A stretch of DNA of 18,096 nt from Candidatus Nitrosopumilus sp. (GTDB lineage Archaea > Thermoproteota > Nitrososphaeria > Nitrososphaerales > Nitrosopumilaceae), in the NCBI GenBank assembly GCA_013203245.1, contig JABMOR010000001.1, forward strand, positions 1-18,096, written 5' to 3'. Positions 6,519 to 14,249 of this stretch are shown piece by piece. Below the pieces are notes generated by a model, which was not told where the DNA came from, did no database searches, and was given only the letters and a program-made list of their open reading frames with translations. A program made the translations under genes and the position numbers. Each line of letters begins with the position of its first letter. Positions within the stretch are counted from its first letter, which is position 1.

Positions 6519-7886
6519 TTAACTCATTGCATTAACTTGTTCTTTACAAATATCAGCACTGCATCTACATGTTCCATCACAGAGACATGCACCTTGCATT
6601 GCACAATCACATTCAGAACCTATTTCTGCGGATGCTGCACAACCACATGCAGCTTCCTCTTGAGAAGTTTTTTGAGGTGGTGAACTTTGTTGTACTTCGT
6701 CATAATGACTTCTTGTTTGTTGATAATCAATGTCATCTTTTAGTTGAGCCTCACCCCTATTGGTTTGATATCCACCAGATGAGGAACTAGTTTCATAACC
6801 AACTAATCTACTAGGATCGATTCCTGTTTGTGCTGATTTTGTATTTTTGAGTGAACGATTACTGAAAATAAAAAATCCTATACCACCAATTGCAGCCATT
6901 GCAGCCATTCCATAAACTATCATTACTGGGAAATCACCAGTGGAGGTAGTCATATAATCAGGAGGAGTAGTTGGAGTAACACCTGCAATTTCAACTCCAT
7001 CTAAAGTATCTAAAGCACCAAAACCAATTGTGGATATGTTTGCTTGATCAGATGATTGAACACTTCTAACAGTGTATTGTTTATCAGCCATAATTTCAGC
7101 CTCAAAGACTCTTTCAACTTGTCTTCCTTCTCTAATACTACTTTCACCCATGGTCCATGATGATATTACAAATCCAGAGATTTCATCATCCAATCCAAAA
7201 GTTCCTGCATCTGAAGTGATTCCAGTAGGATCAAACAAAAAGTGCCAATTAGTTAATGGTTGTTTCAAAATAAAGTCTGCATCAATTAGATGTCGGCCTA
7301 AAACATCTTCTGCTTCAGTTCCAGTAAAATAAGCATAAACTTCAGGTTCTTGATCTCTTAAAATATTAATAGGAATATTGATTTCGACACCGTCAATGTA
7401 AATTTCTTTATCGGTGCTCAGTCCTCTCCACCCTAAATCCACCAATGTTCTTTGGCTATCTTTTGTGATTACATAATCACTCAAAGTTCCTTCTAAAAGT
7501 ACACGATAGTCAATCGAGGTACCGAGATCTCTGGCCTTTAGATGAAAATCATAATTTACATTCAAGTCACTGATTTGTACTTGACTGCCATCATTAGCAA
7601 TGCCACGATTTAGTTCATGGATTAGGTCTTGAACTCCAGCATTAGAAGAATCGGCAGTTCCAGAAACAGTCCATTCTTTACCTTGTAATTCATCATGAAG
7701 GTTTCCACCGTTTTGATATTCAATAAAGATAGTTTTTAGATAAGTTATTTTGAAAGGAGATGTTTTAGCATTAGGATCAAGTCTAGCATCTAATTGTGCT
7801 GCCCAAACTGGAGTACTTGTACCAATTACAATAACAATTGCTAATAAAACAGACAAAATTACAGCCCGAGACACGACTAAAATCAT
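6519..7886 (-). CDS. Membrane-anchored protein with extracellular domain and Cys-rich (CxC) tail
   Basis: A 455-residue protein of no recognised family. An N-terminal signal peptide (AVILSVLLAIVIVIG, cut near VWAAQ) is followed by about 290 residues of beta-rich, presumably extracellular sequence without Cys. A single membrane span covers about 320-342 (FPVMIVYGMAAMAAIGG). The span is followed by basic residues (NRSLKNTK), which by the positive-inside rule puts the last ~110 residues in the cytoplasm. That tail is polar and Gln/Ser-rich and ends in a metallothionein-like cluster: C414/416, C426/428, C434/436, C440/442 and C447, that is four CxC pairs plus one. Metal binding or storage is inference. 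A TTTATTA box at -11 to -17 from the first ATG fits a leaderless GTG at codon 5 (7874) better than the ATG at 7886. It is divergent from cofD. Confidence 0.75.
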   Translation of the reverse strand: MILVVSRAVILSVLLAIVIVIGTSTPVWAAQLDARLDPNAKTSPFKITYLKTIFIEYQNGGNLHDELQGKEWTVSGTADSSNAGVQDLIHELNRGIANDGSQVQISDLNVNYDFHLKARDLGTSIDYRVLLEGTLSDYVITKDSQRTLVDLGWRGLSTDKEIYIDGVEINIPINILRDQEPEVYAYFTGTEAEDVLGRHLIDADFILKQPLTNWHFLFDPTGITSDAGTFGLDDEISGFVISSWTMGESSIREGRQVERVFEAEIMADKQYTVRSVQSSDQANISTIGFGALDTLDGVEIAGVTPTTPPDYMTTSTGDFPVMIVYGMAAMAAIGGIGFFIFSNRSLKNTKSAQTGIDPSRLVGYETSSSSGGYQTNRGEAQLKDDIDYQQTRSHYDEVQQSSPPQKTSQEEAACGCAASAEIGSECDCAMQGACLCDGTCRCSADICKEQVNAMS

Positions 7887-7989
7887 AAAATTATGCTAAT
7901 AAACTTATCCCAATTAACCAGATCGATAATTTTTGAAAAAGTAATATTGAGTAACATAATTAGAATATTAGGTTTTAAAGGAATATGAC

Positions 7990-8910
7990 ATGATTACAGT
8001 TTTAGCAGGAGGGACAGGTTCGGTCAAATTAGTTCGAGGACTAGTTGCTCAGGAATCCAAAGTTAATGTAATTACTAATGTGGGGGACAATTATTGGCTC
8101 TACGGACTATACGTGTGCCCAGATATTGATACCATCATTTACGGATTAGCAGATTTACTTGATCAAGAAAGAGGATGGGGAATGAAAAAAGATACATTCA
8201 ACTTTTTACGCCAAATGGAGGTTTTTGGTGAAGAGACATGGTTCAGAGTTGGAGATAGAGACGCTGCAACCCATTTGATCAGAACAAACATGTTGAAAAA
8301 TGGAAGAAATCTAAGTGACATTACAAAATGGATGTGTGAGAAATTTGCAGTTACTGCAAACATCATACCAGTTACAGATAACAGTATTGAAACACGAATT
8401 ACTACAGACAAAGGTGATTTACATTTACAAGAATATTGGGTCAAACATAGAGGAAAAGATCCAGTTGAGGGGATTCAATATATCGGCGCAGATAAAGCAC
8501 GACCAAACCCAGAAGCAATTAATGCAATTCATGATGCAGAGATGGTAATTATTGCACCAGGAAATCCACTAACATCAATTGGTCCAATGCTACAGATTAA
8601 AGGAATAAGAAAAGAACTTTCAAAAATAAAGAAAAAAGTTGTTGCAGTTAGCCCATTGATTGGAGATAATGCAATTAGCGGACCTGCAGCAAAATACATG
8701 CAGGCTGCAGGAATAGAATCAAATGCCTACGGATTGGCAAAAATGTATTCAGACGTATGCTCAAACATCATCGTAGATCCAAAAGATAAACTGCTAGTAA
8801 AGAAAATTCAAAGTTTAGATATGAAAGTTTTTGAAACAAAAATTACTATGAAAAATAAAATTGCTGAAGACGCATTAGCAAATTTCATTTTAAAACAAGT
8901 ACACGTGTAA
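7990..8910 (+). CDS. cofD: 2-phospho-L-lactate transferase CofD
   Basis: Joins the activated lactyl phosphate (lactyl-2-diphospho-guanosine) to the deazaflavin Fo, making F420-0 in coenzyme F420 synthesis; cytoplasmic. At 306 residues it is of normal family length. Characteristic segments are the N-terminal GGTGSVKLVRGL (7-18), the NVGDN loop (about 31-35), the PDIDTIIYGLADLLD segment and APGNPLTSIGPML in the C-terminal half, which lines the phosphate-binding pocket. The ATG at 7990 has an AAGGA eight bases upstream and an AT-rich box (AGAATATTA, 7962-7970) further up. The stop is one base before the TTG start of cofC, so the two form an operon of consecutive pathway genes. Confidence 0.93.
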   Translation: MITVLAGGTGSVKLVRGLVAQESKVNVITNVGDNYWLYGLYVCPDIDTIIYGLADLLDQERGWGMKKDTFNFLRQMEVFGEETWFRVGDRDAATHLIRTNMLKNGRNLSDITKWMCEKFAVTANIIPVTDNSIETRITTDKGDLHLQEYWVKHRGKDPVEGIQYIGADKARPNPEAINAIHDAEMVIIAPGNPLTSIGPMLQIKGIRKELSKIKKKVVAVSPLIGDNAISGPAAKYMQAAGIESNAYGLAKMYSDVCSNIIVDPKDKLLVKKIQSLDMKVFETKITMKNKIAEDALANFILKQVHV

Positions 8911-8911
8911 T

Positions 8912-9550
8912 TTGAAAATAGCTGCAATTATTCCTGTAAAGACTTTCTCAAAAGCAAAAACACGTTTAGATTTATCACCACAACAAGTTGAGGAATTGTG
9001 TAAAGTTATGCTAGAGGAAATTTTACAAACGTTATCAATATCACCTCAAATTGAAAAAGTAATAATGGTAACTAAAGAAGAAAAAGCAATTGAAATTGGA
9101 AAAAAATTCAACGCAGTAATAATCATAGATGAAAAAGAAGAAAGTGTCAATAGTGCAGTATCGTTGGCAGACAAATATCTTTTAGAAAATAACTTTGATG
9201 TGTCAATCGTATTTCCTCAAGATATCCCATTTATCAAAACTCAAGATATTGATTTTATGTTAAACTATAAGATGCACCCTAATTTTGCAATTATCGTTCC
9301 ATCCAGAAGATTTGATGGGACAAATGCATTGGCAAGAATGCCAATAGATTTGATGGAAACTCATTATGATGAAGACAGTTACAAGATTCACATGAATACT
9401 GCAAAAAATCATACGCTCAATGTTGCAATGGTGTTTGTGAAAAGAATAATGTGGGATGTAGACAATATTGAAGATCTGAAATTCTTACTAGAACAAAATG
9501 AAAAGCCAGAAATTTCAGAAAAAATTAGAAAAATACTAGAATCAAATTAA
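8912..9550 (+). CDS. cofC: 2-phospho-L-lactate guanylyltransferase CofC
   Basis: Uses GTP and 2-phospho-L-lactate to make the activated lactyl donor consumed by CofD. The 212 residues match the family length and the MobA-like nucleotidyltransferase fold. The N-terminal signature IIPVKTFSKAKTRL (6-19) holds the nucleotide-binding lysines and arginine. Further marks are VFPQDIPF around residue 99, the metal-binding acidic segment, and a DVDNIEDLKFLL segment near the C-terminus typical of the family. The TTG start at 8912 follows the cofD stop by one base; the TTG gives a protein that begins right at the first beta strand, as in homologues. Translation is probably coupled to cofD. Confidence 0.9.
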   Translation: MKIAAIIPVKTFSKAKTRLDLSPQQVEELCKVMLEEILQTLSISPQIEKVIMVTKEEKAIEIGKKFNAVIIIDEKEESVNSAVSLADKYLLENNFDVSIVFPQDIPFIKTQDIDFMLNYKMHPNFAIIVPSRRFDGTNALARMPIDLMETHYDEDSYKIHMNTAKNHTLNVAMVFVKRIMWDVDNIEDLKFLLEQNEKPEISEKIRKILESN

Positions 9551-9604
9551 AATATTATCTTAAAACATAAAAAATTCTCAATTTATGAAGGAATTACCAA
9601 TATG

Positions 9605-9612
9605 TTTATAAG
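9605..9612 (+). promoter_or_regulatory. TATA-like box upstream of TFB
   Basis: TTTATAAG predicts a transcription start near 9634-9638, leaving a short leader of about 15-30 bases before the TFB start. A weaker second AT box, TAAATAT (9631-9637), would instead place the start close to the ATG at 9664. Confidence 0.4.
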
Positions 9613-9651
9613 TGATAAATTAGAAAATGTTAAATATCATGAAAAATTGTT

Positions 9652-10572
9652 GTGAAAGGAAAAATGGTTAAAACAACAAATCCAAAAGACATGTGTCCCA
9701 GATGTGGAAAGGGATCCATAGTCACAGATACCAATAACGGTGAGAATTTTTGTGGAAAATGTGGATTTGTAATTACAGATAAAGTAGAAGAATCAGGACC
9801 AGAATGGAGGTCATTTTCAAATGAAGGTGAAAACAAAAGCAGAACAGGGGTTCCAACATCACTTGCAATGCACGATATGGGATTAGCCACAGTAATCAGC
9901 CCACAAAACCGAGATTCAACAGGCAAGCCATTAACTGCTGCAATGAGAAGCACGATTGAGAGGTTAAGAACTTGGGACAGCAGAAGTCAAGTTCACGAAC
10001 CTGCAGATAGAAACTTTAGACAAGCGTTTAGTGAGCTAGACAGATTAAAAGATAAACTTGTAGTAGGCGATTCAGTTGTTGAAAAAGCTGCTTACATTTA
10101 CAGAAAAGCATTAGAGAAAGGACTAGTCAGAGGTCGTTCCATTTCAGCATTGATTGCATCAGCACTATATGCAGCATGTAGGGATACAGAAACACCTAGA
10201 ACACTGAAAGATATTGGTCAAGCAAGCAATATCAAACGTAAAGATATTGCAAGATGTTATCGATTGTTACTTAGAGAGTTGAATTTAAAGATGCCCGTAG
10301 TTGATCCAGTGAAATGTATTTCAAGAATTGCAAGTAAGGCAGGATTATCTGAAAAAACAAAAAGGAGTGCAACAAAAATTTTAGAAAATGCTGAAGAACA
10401 AAAGATTTCAGCAGGAAAAGATCCAATGGGATTAGCAGCAGCAGCACTTTATGTAGCATGCGTTACAAATGGTGAAAACAAAACTCAAAGAGAGGTTGCA
10501 GATGCTGCAGGAGTTACAGAAGTTACAATTAGAAATAGATACAAAGGTTTGAAAGTAGCTCTAAACCTTTAA
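9652..10572 (+). CDS. tfb: Transcription initiation factor B (TFB, TFIIB homologue)
   Basis: Archaeal basal factor that binds the TBP-TATA complex and recruits RNA polymerase. Domains in order: N-terminal zinc ribbon with C15/C18 (CPRC) and C34/C37 (CGKC); the B-reader/linker, including WRSFSNEGENKSRTG and MHDMGLATVI; then two cyclin-like repeats (about 110-190 and 205-300), each with the ALYAACR or ALYVACV core helix. TLKDIGQASNIKRKDIARCYR and REVADAAGVTEVTIRNRYK are the helix-turn-helix parts that read the BRE element. The 306 residues are full length. The start may be GTG 9652 or the ATG at 9664 (Met5); the ATG has AAAGGA just upstream. The stop overlaps the convergent protease gene by 12 bases. 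These archaea usually carry several TFBs, so this need not be the general one. Confidence 0.95.
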   Translation: MKGKMVKTTNPKDMCPRCGKGSIVTDTNNGENFCGKCGFVITDKVEESGPEWRSFSNEGENKSRTGVPTSLAMHDMGLATVISPQNRDSTGKPLTAAMRSTIERLRTWDSRSQVHEPADRNFRQAFSELDRLKDKLVVGDSVVEKAAYIYRKALEKGLVRGRSISALIASALYAACRDTETPRTLKDIGQASNIKRKDIARCYRLLLRELNLKMPVVDPVKCISRIASKAGLSEKTKRSATKILENAEEQKISAGKDPMGLAAAALYVACVTNGENKTQREVADAAGVTEVTIRNRYKGLKVALNL

Positions 10573-11550
10573 TGCAGATTCTTTTTTAGAATAAAATTTA
10601 TTTATAAATAAAATACAAATTGAAAACACGCCAGCAATTAACAACAATATTTCTAATGTAGACATCAAGGAATGTGAAAATGCATCTTCAATTGAAATTG
10701 CATTTATCTGTGAAATGAAATTGGCATATGAAAATATGAAATAATTAGTAGCCCAATGAATCAATAGTGAAGCAATGAAACCATATCTAAGATATACCCA
10801 ACCTAGAATAATTCCACTTGCAGTAGCTTGTGCAAATTTACCATCACTCCATGAATCACCAAATGCAATATGTGCAAATCCAAAAAGAACGCCTACAAAA
10901 ATAATCAAAAAAAGTGCTTTTTTTGGATCAATAATATTCAAATTATCAGGCATCCACAAACATTTAACAAAATATTTTGTTGAGGACTTGTTGGAATATA
11001 GTGCAAATAATGGAATTCCAAGTAAAATTAGGCGAAATCCAAACTCTTCTATTAAAGGGGCCAGACTAACATAAAAAAACTGAACAAGATCATTGTCAGT
11101 AAGAGGAGGAACAATATCAAAACCCATTCCTTCCTGAACAAAATTAATCAAAGCAGAAATCAAAATTAAAATTGAAAACCATTTTGTAATTCCAATCATA
11201 TAGTTTAATCTAGCATCATATTTTCCAAATGAAATTATAGGAGCAAGTGCTTTGAGAAAATCTTTTTTAGGCCCTAAAATGGCAATTACAAAAAGAACAA
11301 GGTAGAAAACCCATAAAACAACAAATGCATCACCTATACTAACATCAAACGGAGTTTGGTATAATTCAGTTCCTTCAAAAAGATCTAAATGAGTCAAAGG
11401 AAATTCATAGTTAATATCACCACCAATATCGGTTTCAAAAAATACATAGATTCCGATAGGAAATGAAACTAGCAATAAACCAAAAATTACTGAAAGTAAT
11501 GCAGTAAAAGGAATTCCGATTGATTGTAGTAATTTATTTGAATTTTGCAA
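10561..11550 (-). CDS. CPBP family intramembrane glutamic protease (CAAX/ABI type)
   Basis: A 329-residue multi-spanning membrane protein with the three family motifs intact: EExxxR (E168, E169, R173 in IEEFGFR), FxxxH (F223, H227 in FGFAH) and HxxxN (H265, N269 in HWATN). Glutamate E168 and the histidines form the active site inside the membrane in this family (Rce1/MmRce1). Hydrophobic segments lie at about 15-37, 75-93, 122-137, 158-186, 213-230, 244-272 and 298-316. The archaeal substrates are unknown; in other organisms the family handles prenylated proteins or bacteriocin systems. The start is TTG (11550) six bases after the aIF1 stop, so it is probably cotranscribed with aIF1. The 3' end overlaps TFB by 12 bases in convergent orientation. 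Confidence 0.85.
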   Translation of the reverse strand: MQNSNKLLQSIGIPFTALLSVIFGLLLVSFPIGIYVFFETDIGGDINYEFPLTHLDLFEGTELYQTPFDVSIGDAFVVLWVFYLVLFVIAILGPKKDFLKALAPIISFGKYDARLNYMIGITKWFSILILISALINFVQEGMGFDIVPPLTDNDLVQFFYVSLAPLIEEFGFRLILLGIPLFALYSNKSSTKYFVKCLWMPDNLNIIDPKKALFLIIFVGVLFGFAHIAFGDSWSDGKFAQATASGIILGWVYLRYGFIASLLIHWATNYFIFSYANFISQINAISIEDAFSHSLMSTLEILLLIAGVFSICILFINKFYSKKESALKV

Positions 11551-11556
11551 TTCACT

Positions 11557-11865
11557 CTAATGTAGTTCTATAGTATCTTCTGCAAATCCTAGATGAATCA
11601 AAGTTTCTTTGATTGTATCTCTATGATCCCCTTGTAAGAAGATATAGCCTTCTTTTGCAGTCCCTCCGCAAGCATATTTGTTTTTGAGGTCTTTTGCCAC
11701 AGTTTCTAGATTATTCAGTTTGGCGTCCAATCCTTCAATCATGGTGCCCTTTTTCTTAAATCGTCTAGTCTCTAATCGAATAATAATTTTAGTGCTATCT
11801 TTGGCAAGTTCGCCACAAGCACACAAATCTTCTGGAAGACCACATGTATTACAAATTACCGCCAT
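11557..11865 (-). CDS. Translation initiation factor aIF1 (SUI1/eIF1 family)
   Basis: A 102-residue member of the SUI1 family, which binds the small ribosomal subunit near the P site and enforces correct start-codon selection. The C-terminal domain shows the family core: KIIIRLETRRFKKKGTMIEGL (basic first strand and loop), LKNKYACGGTAKEG (the conserved CGG loop) and ILQGDH-like FLQGDHRDTI. The N-terminus has C5/C8 and C15/C17 (CNTC, CAC), the short zinc-binding extension of archaeal versions. ATG start at 11865; a TTAATA box (11895-11900) lies about 30-35 bases upstream. It leads a two-gene unit with the CPBP protease. A faithful start-selection factor matters in a genome with many leaderless TTG and GTG starts (inference). 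Confidence 0.93.
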   Translation of the reverse strand: MAVICNTCGLPEDLCACGELAKDSTKIIIRLETRRFKKKGTMIEGLDAKLNNLETVAKDLKNKYACGGTAKEGYIFLQGDHRDTIKETLIHLGFAEDTIELH

Positions 11866-11940
11866 TCGTTCGAAATAAATTCAATTATTCATACTATTAA
11901 GCCTTGTTTGAATATAGATGATGAAAGGTAAACAAACGGA

Positions 11941-11948
11941 TTTTTTAG
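11941..11948 (+). promoter_or_regulatory. TATA-like box for the p27-family gene
   Basis: TTTTTTAG lies 22-29 bases before the GTG at 11970. The spacing supports leaderless initiation at that GTG. Confidence 0.35.
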
Positions 11949-11969
11949 ATAGAAAATTAGAGAAAAAGC

Positions 11970-12293
11970 GTGACAGAAGAACTCACAAAAAAAGCTGCAG
12001 AAATGCTTCTAAAAGGAGCAACATTACTCAGTGAACCATGCCCTTATTGTGCAGGAGTCAGAGTAATGCAAGAAGGGCAGGCACTATGCATCAGTTGTGG
12101 TCGCCAACCAGAGAAAAAAGAGATTCCAGATATAACCAATAACACATCACCGCTAGAAAAAATATTTGAAAAGAAATTAGAATCACTCTCAAAAGAATTA
12201 GAACAAGAAAAAGATCATGAAAAGCAACAAAACATCCTAAAAACGATCAACACGCTATTAGAAACAATAGAAAAAATGAAAGATAAACAATAA
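11970..12293 (+). CDS. Sjogren's syndrome/scleroderma autoantigen 1 (p27) family zinc-ribbon protein
   Basis: A 107-residue archaeal homologue of the autoantigen p27 (UPF0148) family. MTEELTKKAAEMLLKGATLL is the conserved N-terminal helix, followed by a four-Cys zinc ribbon CPYC (24-27) and CISC (36-39) with the ALCISCGR end typical of the family. The C-terminal ~60 residues are a highly charged coiled coil (EKIFEKKLESLSKELEQE onward). Function is unknown in archaea. The start is GTG at 11970, where the conserved helix begins. It lies 35 bases upstream of sec61-beta on the same strand, and the three plus-strand genes here may form a unit. Confidence 0.85.
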   Translation: MTEELTKKAAEMLLKGATLLSEPCPYCAGVRVMQEGQALCISCGRQPEKKEIPDITNNTSPLEKIFEKKLESLSKELEQEKDHEKQQNILKTINTLLETIEKMKDKQ

Positions 12294-12328
12294 AGTTTTT
12301 ATGTTAAAATCCGTGATGACGAATTGTA

Positions 12329-12493
12329 ATGGCAGATAAAAAATCAGCACCACTTCCAGCATCAAGTGGGGGCCTCATGAGATTCTTTGAAGACGAGACA
12401 AAGGGATTCAAAATTGACCCAAAAATTGTAGTATCAATCCCAATCAGTTTAATTATTGTTTCATGGGTAATCGATGCATTTTTAGCTCCGTGA
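12329..12493 (+). CDS. Preprotein translocase Sec61-beta subunit (SecG-like)
   Basis: A 54-residue tail-anchored protein, the small beta subunit of the SecYE-beta protein channel in the cytoplasmic membrane. The sequence follows the archaeal family closely: a Pro/Ala/Ser start (PLPASSGGLMRFFEDE), the TKGFKIDPKIVV segment before the membrane, and a single C-terminal span (SIPISLIIVSWVIDAFLA). ATG start with AT-rich box GTTAAAAT and TTTTTATG 19-33 bases upstream. Its TGA is seven bases before the DUF2070 start, so the two are almost certainly cotranscribed. Confidence 0.92.
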   Translation: MADKKSAPLPASSGGLMRFFEDETKGFKIDPKIVVSIPISLIIVSWVIDAFLAP

Positions 12494-12500
12494 AGGAACA

Positions 12501-14249
12501 ATGAAAAAAGATCCAGATGATGTTTCAAATATACATAATAGATTTTCCCTCACTCTAGTCAATCCAGGATCTAAATATTTTTCACTAGTAATTTCAATGG
12601 TAGTTGCATCAGTAACGGTTCTTGCAATATATTTTGGATATTTGAGTAGTTTAGGTTTTGAAGAAAACTGGTATAGATTGCCAATAGTTTTAGGAGTATT
12701 AGCATTAACACAACTACTAGATACTAGATTTGCTAAGAAAAAAGAATACTCAAAGTCCCTGCACTCATCTCTTTTTGGAAACATGTTGTGGACAGTCACC
12801 CTGTTAATGGGAATTCTTTCAAGTGTGGTTTTATCAAAAGATATTGAACCATTCTTTATCACATTTGGTTTGTTACTTTTTGCCAGTTTTAGAATAGGAA
12901 TTTACACTACAACATTAGGGGCAAGTCTCAAAAAAGCTTGGGCAATATGTCTTATTCAACCTGTGGCAATGTTTCTTGTATTAATTCCACAAGAGTTGTG
13001 GGTTTCAATTCTTAGCGAACCAATAGGGTTAGGATATGGAATATCTTTTCTGATAATTGCAAGCGCATGGTCGTTTGTTACAGATAGAGCAGGAAGACCT
13101 GCAATGAAAAGTACACATAAAACAATTCAAGCATATCTGGCATCCCAAGGAAATGATTTTGAAGATGCTGAAGAGCTCATGGAACAGAGTTCAAGTGAAA
13201 CCAAAGTATCTACATCACAAATTAAATTTTCAACACATGATGGAGATAAAGAGTTCAGAATAGTATTGCCAGAGATACACCCGGGGCCATATCATCCAGT
13301 AGGTGGAAGCAATATCCCTTACCTAATTTACAAGAATTTATCATCATCAGCTATGGTCATGCATAGCATTTCAAATCATGCATTAAACCTTCCATCAAGA
13401 AATGAAGTTGAAAAATATTTAAAAAATTTAGAAAACAGTAAAGTCAAAGACGAGGGGATCAAATGTACAGAACCAGTAACTGTTCAAATTAACAAATCCA
13501 GAGTTACAGGTTTGCTTTTTGGTAATAATCCATTACTATTTTTGTCATTATCCCCAAAGGGAATGGAAGACATTCCAAGTCATATGAAAACAGAAATTGA
13601 ACAATATGCAAATAACAGAAATTATACACGAATAATGATTGTAGATGCTCATAATGCAATGGGTGAAGAGATTTCAAATGAAGATGGAGAAGACATGTTA
13701 AAAGCTGCAAAATCTTGTTTGGATGCCTTGATTTCAAAAGATAGTTTCCCAATTGAATTAGGATATGCAAACACAGATGAAATGGATGTATGGACAGAAG
13801 ATTTAGGAATGGGAGGACTTGGAATTATTTGTCTCAAGATTAATGGTAAAAAATATTTTCTTGGATGGGCAGATGCAAATAATATGGAAAATGGAATAAG
13901 AGAGAAAATTATAGATATTTTTGCAAAAAGAGATTATCAGTTATTAGAAATTTGTACATCTGACACACATTATGCACCAGTTAAAGCCAGAAATAGAAAC
14001 GGATACTATCAATTAGGATTAATTACAAGTGCTGAGAAACTTGCAAAATGGTTATTTACAATTGCAAAAAGTGCAGAGGCAAATATCACCACAGTAAAAT
14101 TTGAGATTTTAGAAAATGAGGCAACCGTTAAAGTGATGGGTCAAGGCATCTACAAAGATTATTCCAAAGCACTGGACAACTCGTTAAAAATTACTAAAGG
14201 GTTTGTGATAGGTTGTTTGGTGTTATTTGTGACTAGTCTGTTCCTATAG
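12501..14249 (+). CDS. DUF2070 family archaeal membrane protein
   Basis: A 582-residue protein of the archaea-specific DUF2070 family (function unknown). About six membrane spans fill residues 25-195, a large soluble domain spans about 200-555, and a final hydrophobic segment (GFVIGCLVLFVTSLFL) ends the chain. The soluble domain has blocks that look like a metal or catalytic site: HPGPYHPVGGSN (H260, H265), H288 and H293 (SNHALNLPS), DAHNAMG (D382, H384) and CTSDTH (D488, H490). That is inference from clustered His and Asp. The ATG at 12501 is preceded by GAAGGAAC, a weak Shine-Dalgarno site, as expected for a downstream operon gene. It follows sec61-beta by seven bases and overlaps the convergent nuclease-like gene by 17 bases. 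Confidence 0.85.
   Translation: MKKDPDDVSNIHNRFSLTLVNPGSKYFSLVISMVVASVTVLAIYFGYLSSLGFEENWYRLPIVLGVLALTQLLDTRFAKKKEYSKSLHSSLFGNMLWTVTLLMGILSSVVLSKDIEPFFITFGLLLFASFRIGIYTTTLGASLKKAWAICLIQPVAMFLVLIPQELWVSILSEPIGLGYGISFLIIASAWSFVTDRAGRPAMKSTHKTIQAYLASQGNDFEDAEELMEQSSSETKVSTSQIKFSTHDGDKEFRIVLPEIHPGPYHPVGGSNIPYLIYKNLSSSAMVMHSISNHALNLPSRNEVEKYLKNLENSKVKDEGIKCTEPVTVQINKSRVTGLLFGNNPLLFLSLSPKGMEDIPSHMKTEIEQYANNRNYTRIMIVDAHNAMGEEISNEDGEDMLKAAKSCLDALISKDSFPIELGYANTDEMDVWTEDLGMGGLGIICLKINGKKYFLGWADANNMENGIREKIIDIFAKRDYQLLEICTSDTHYAPVKARNRNGYYQLGLITSAEKLAKWLFTIAKSAEANITTVKFEILENEATVKVMGQGIYKDYSKALDNSLKITKGFVIGCLVLFVTSLFL

Noticed and set aside
6441..6790. Plus-strand Cys/His-rich frames opposite the Cys-rich tail (80 and 73 codons)
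   Set aside because: They are antisense shadows of the CxC-rich 3' end of the minus-strand gene; repeated TGC/GCA codons produce Cys-like and Leu/His-rich frames on the opposite strand.
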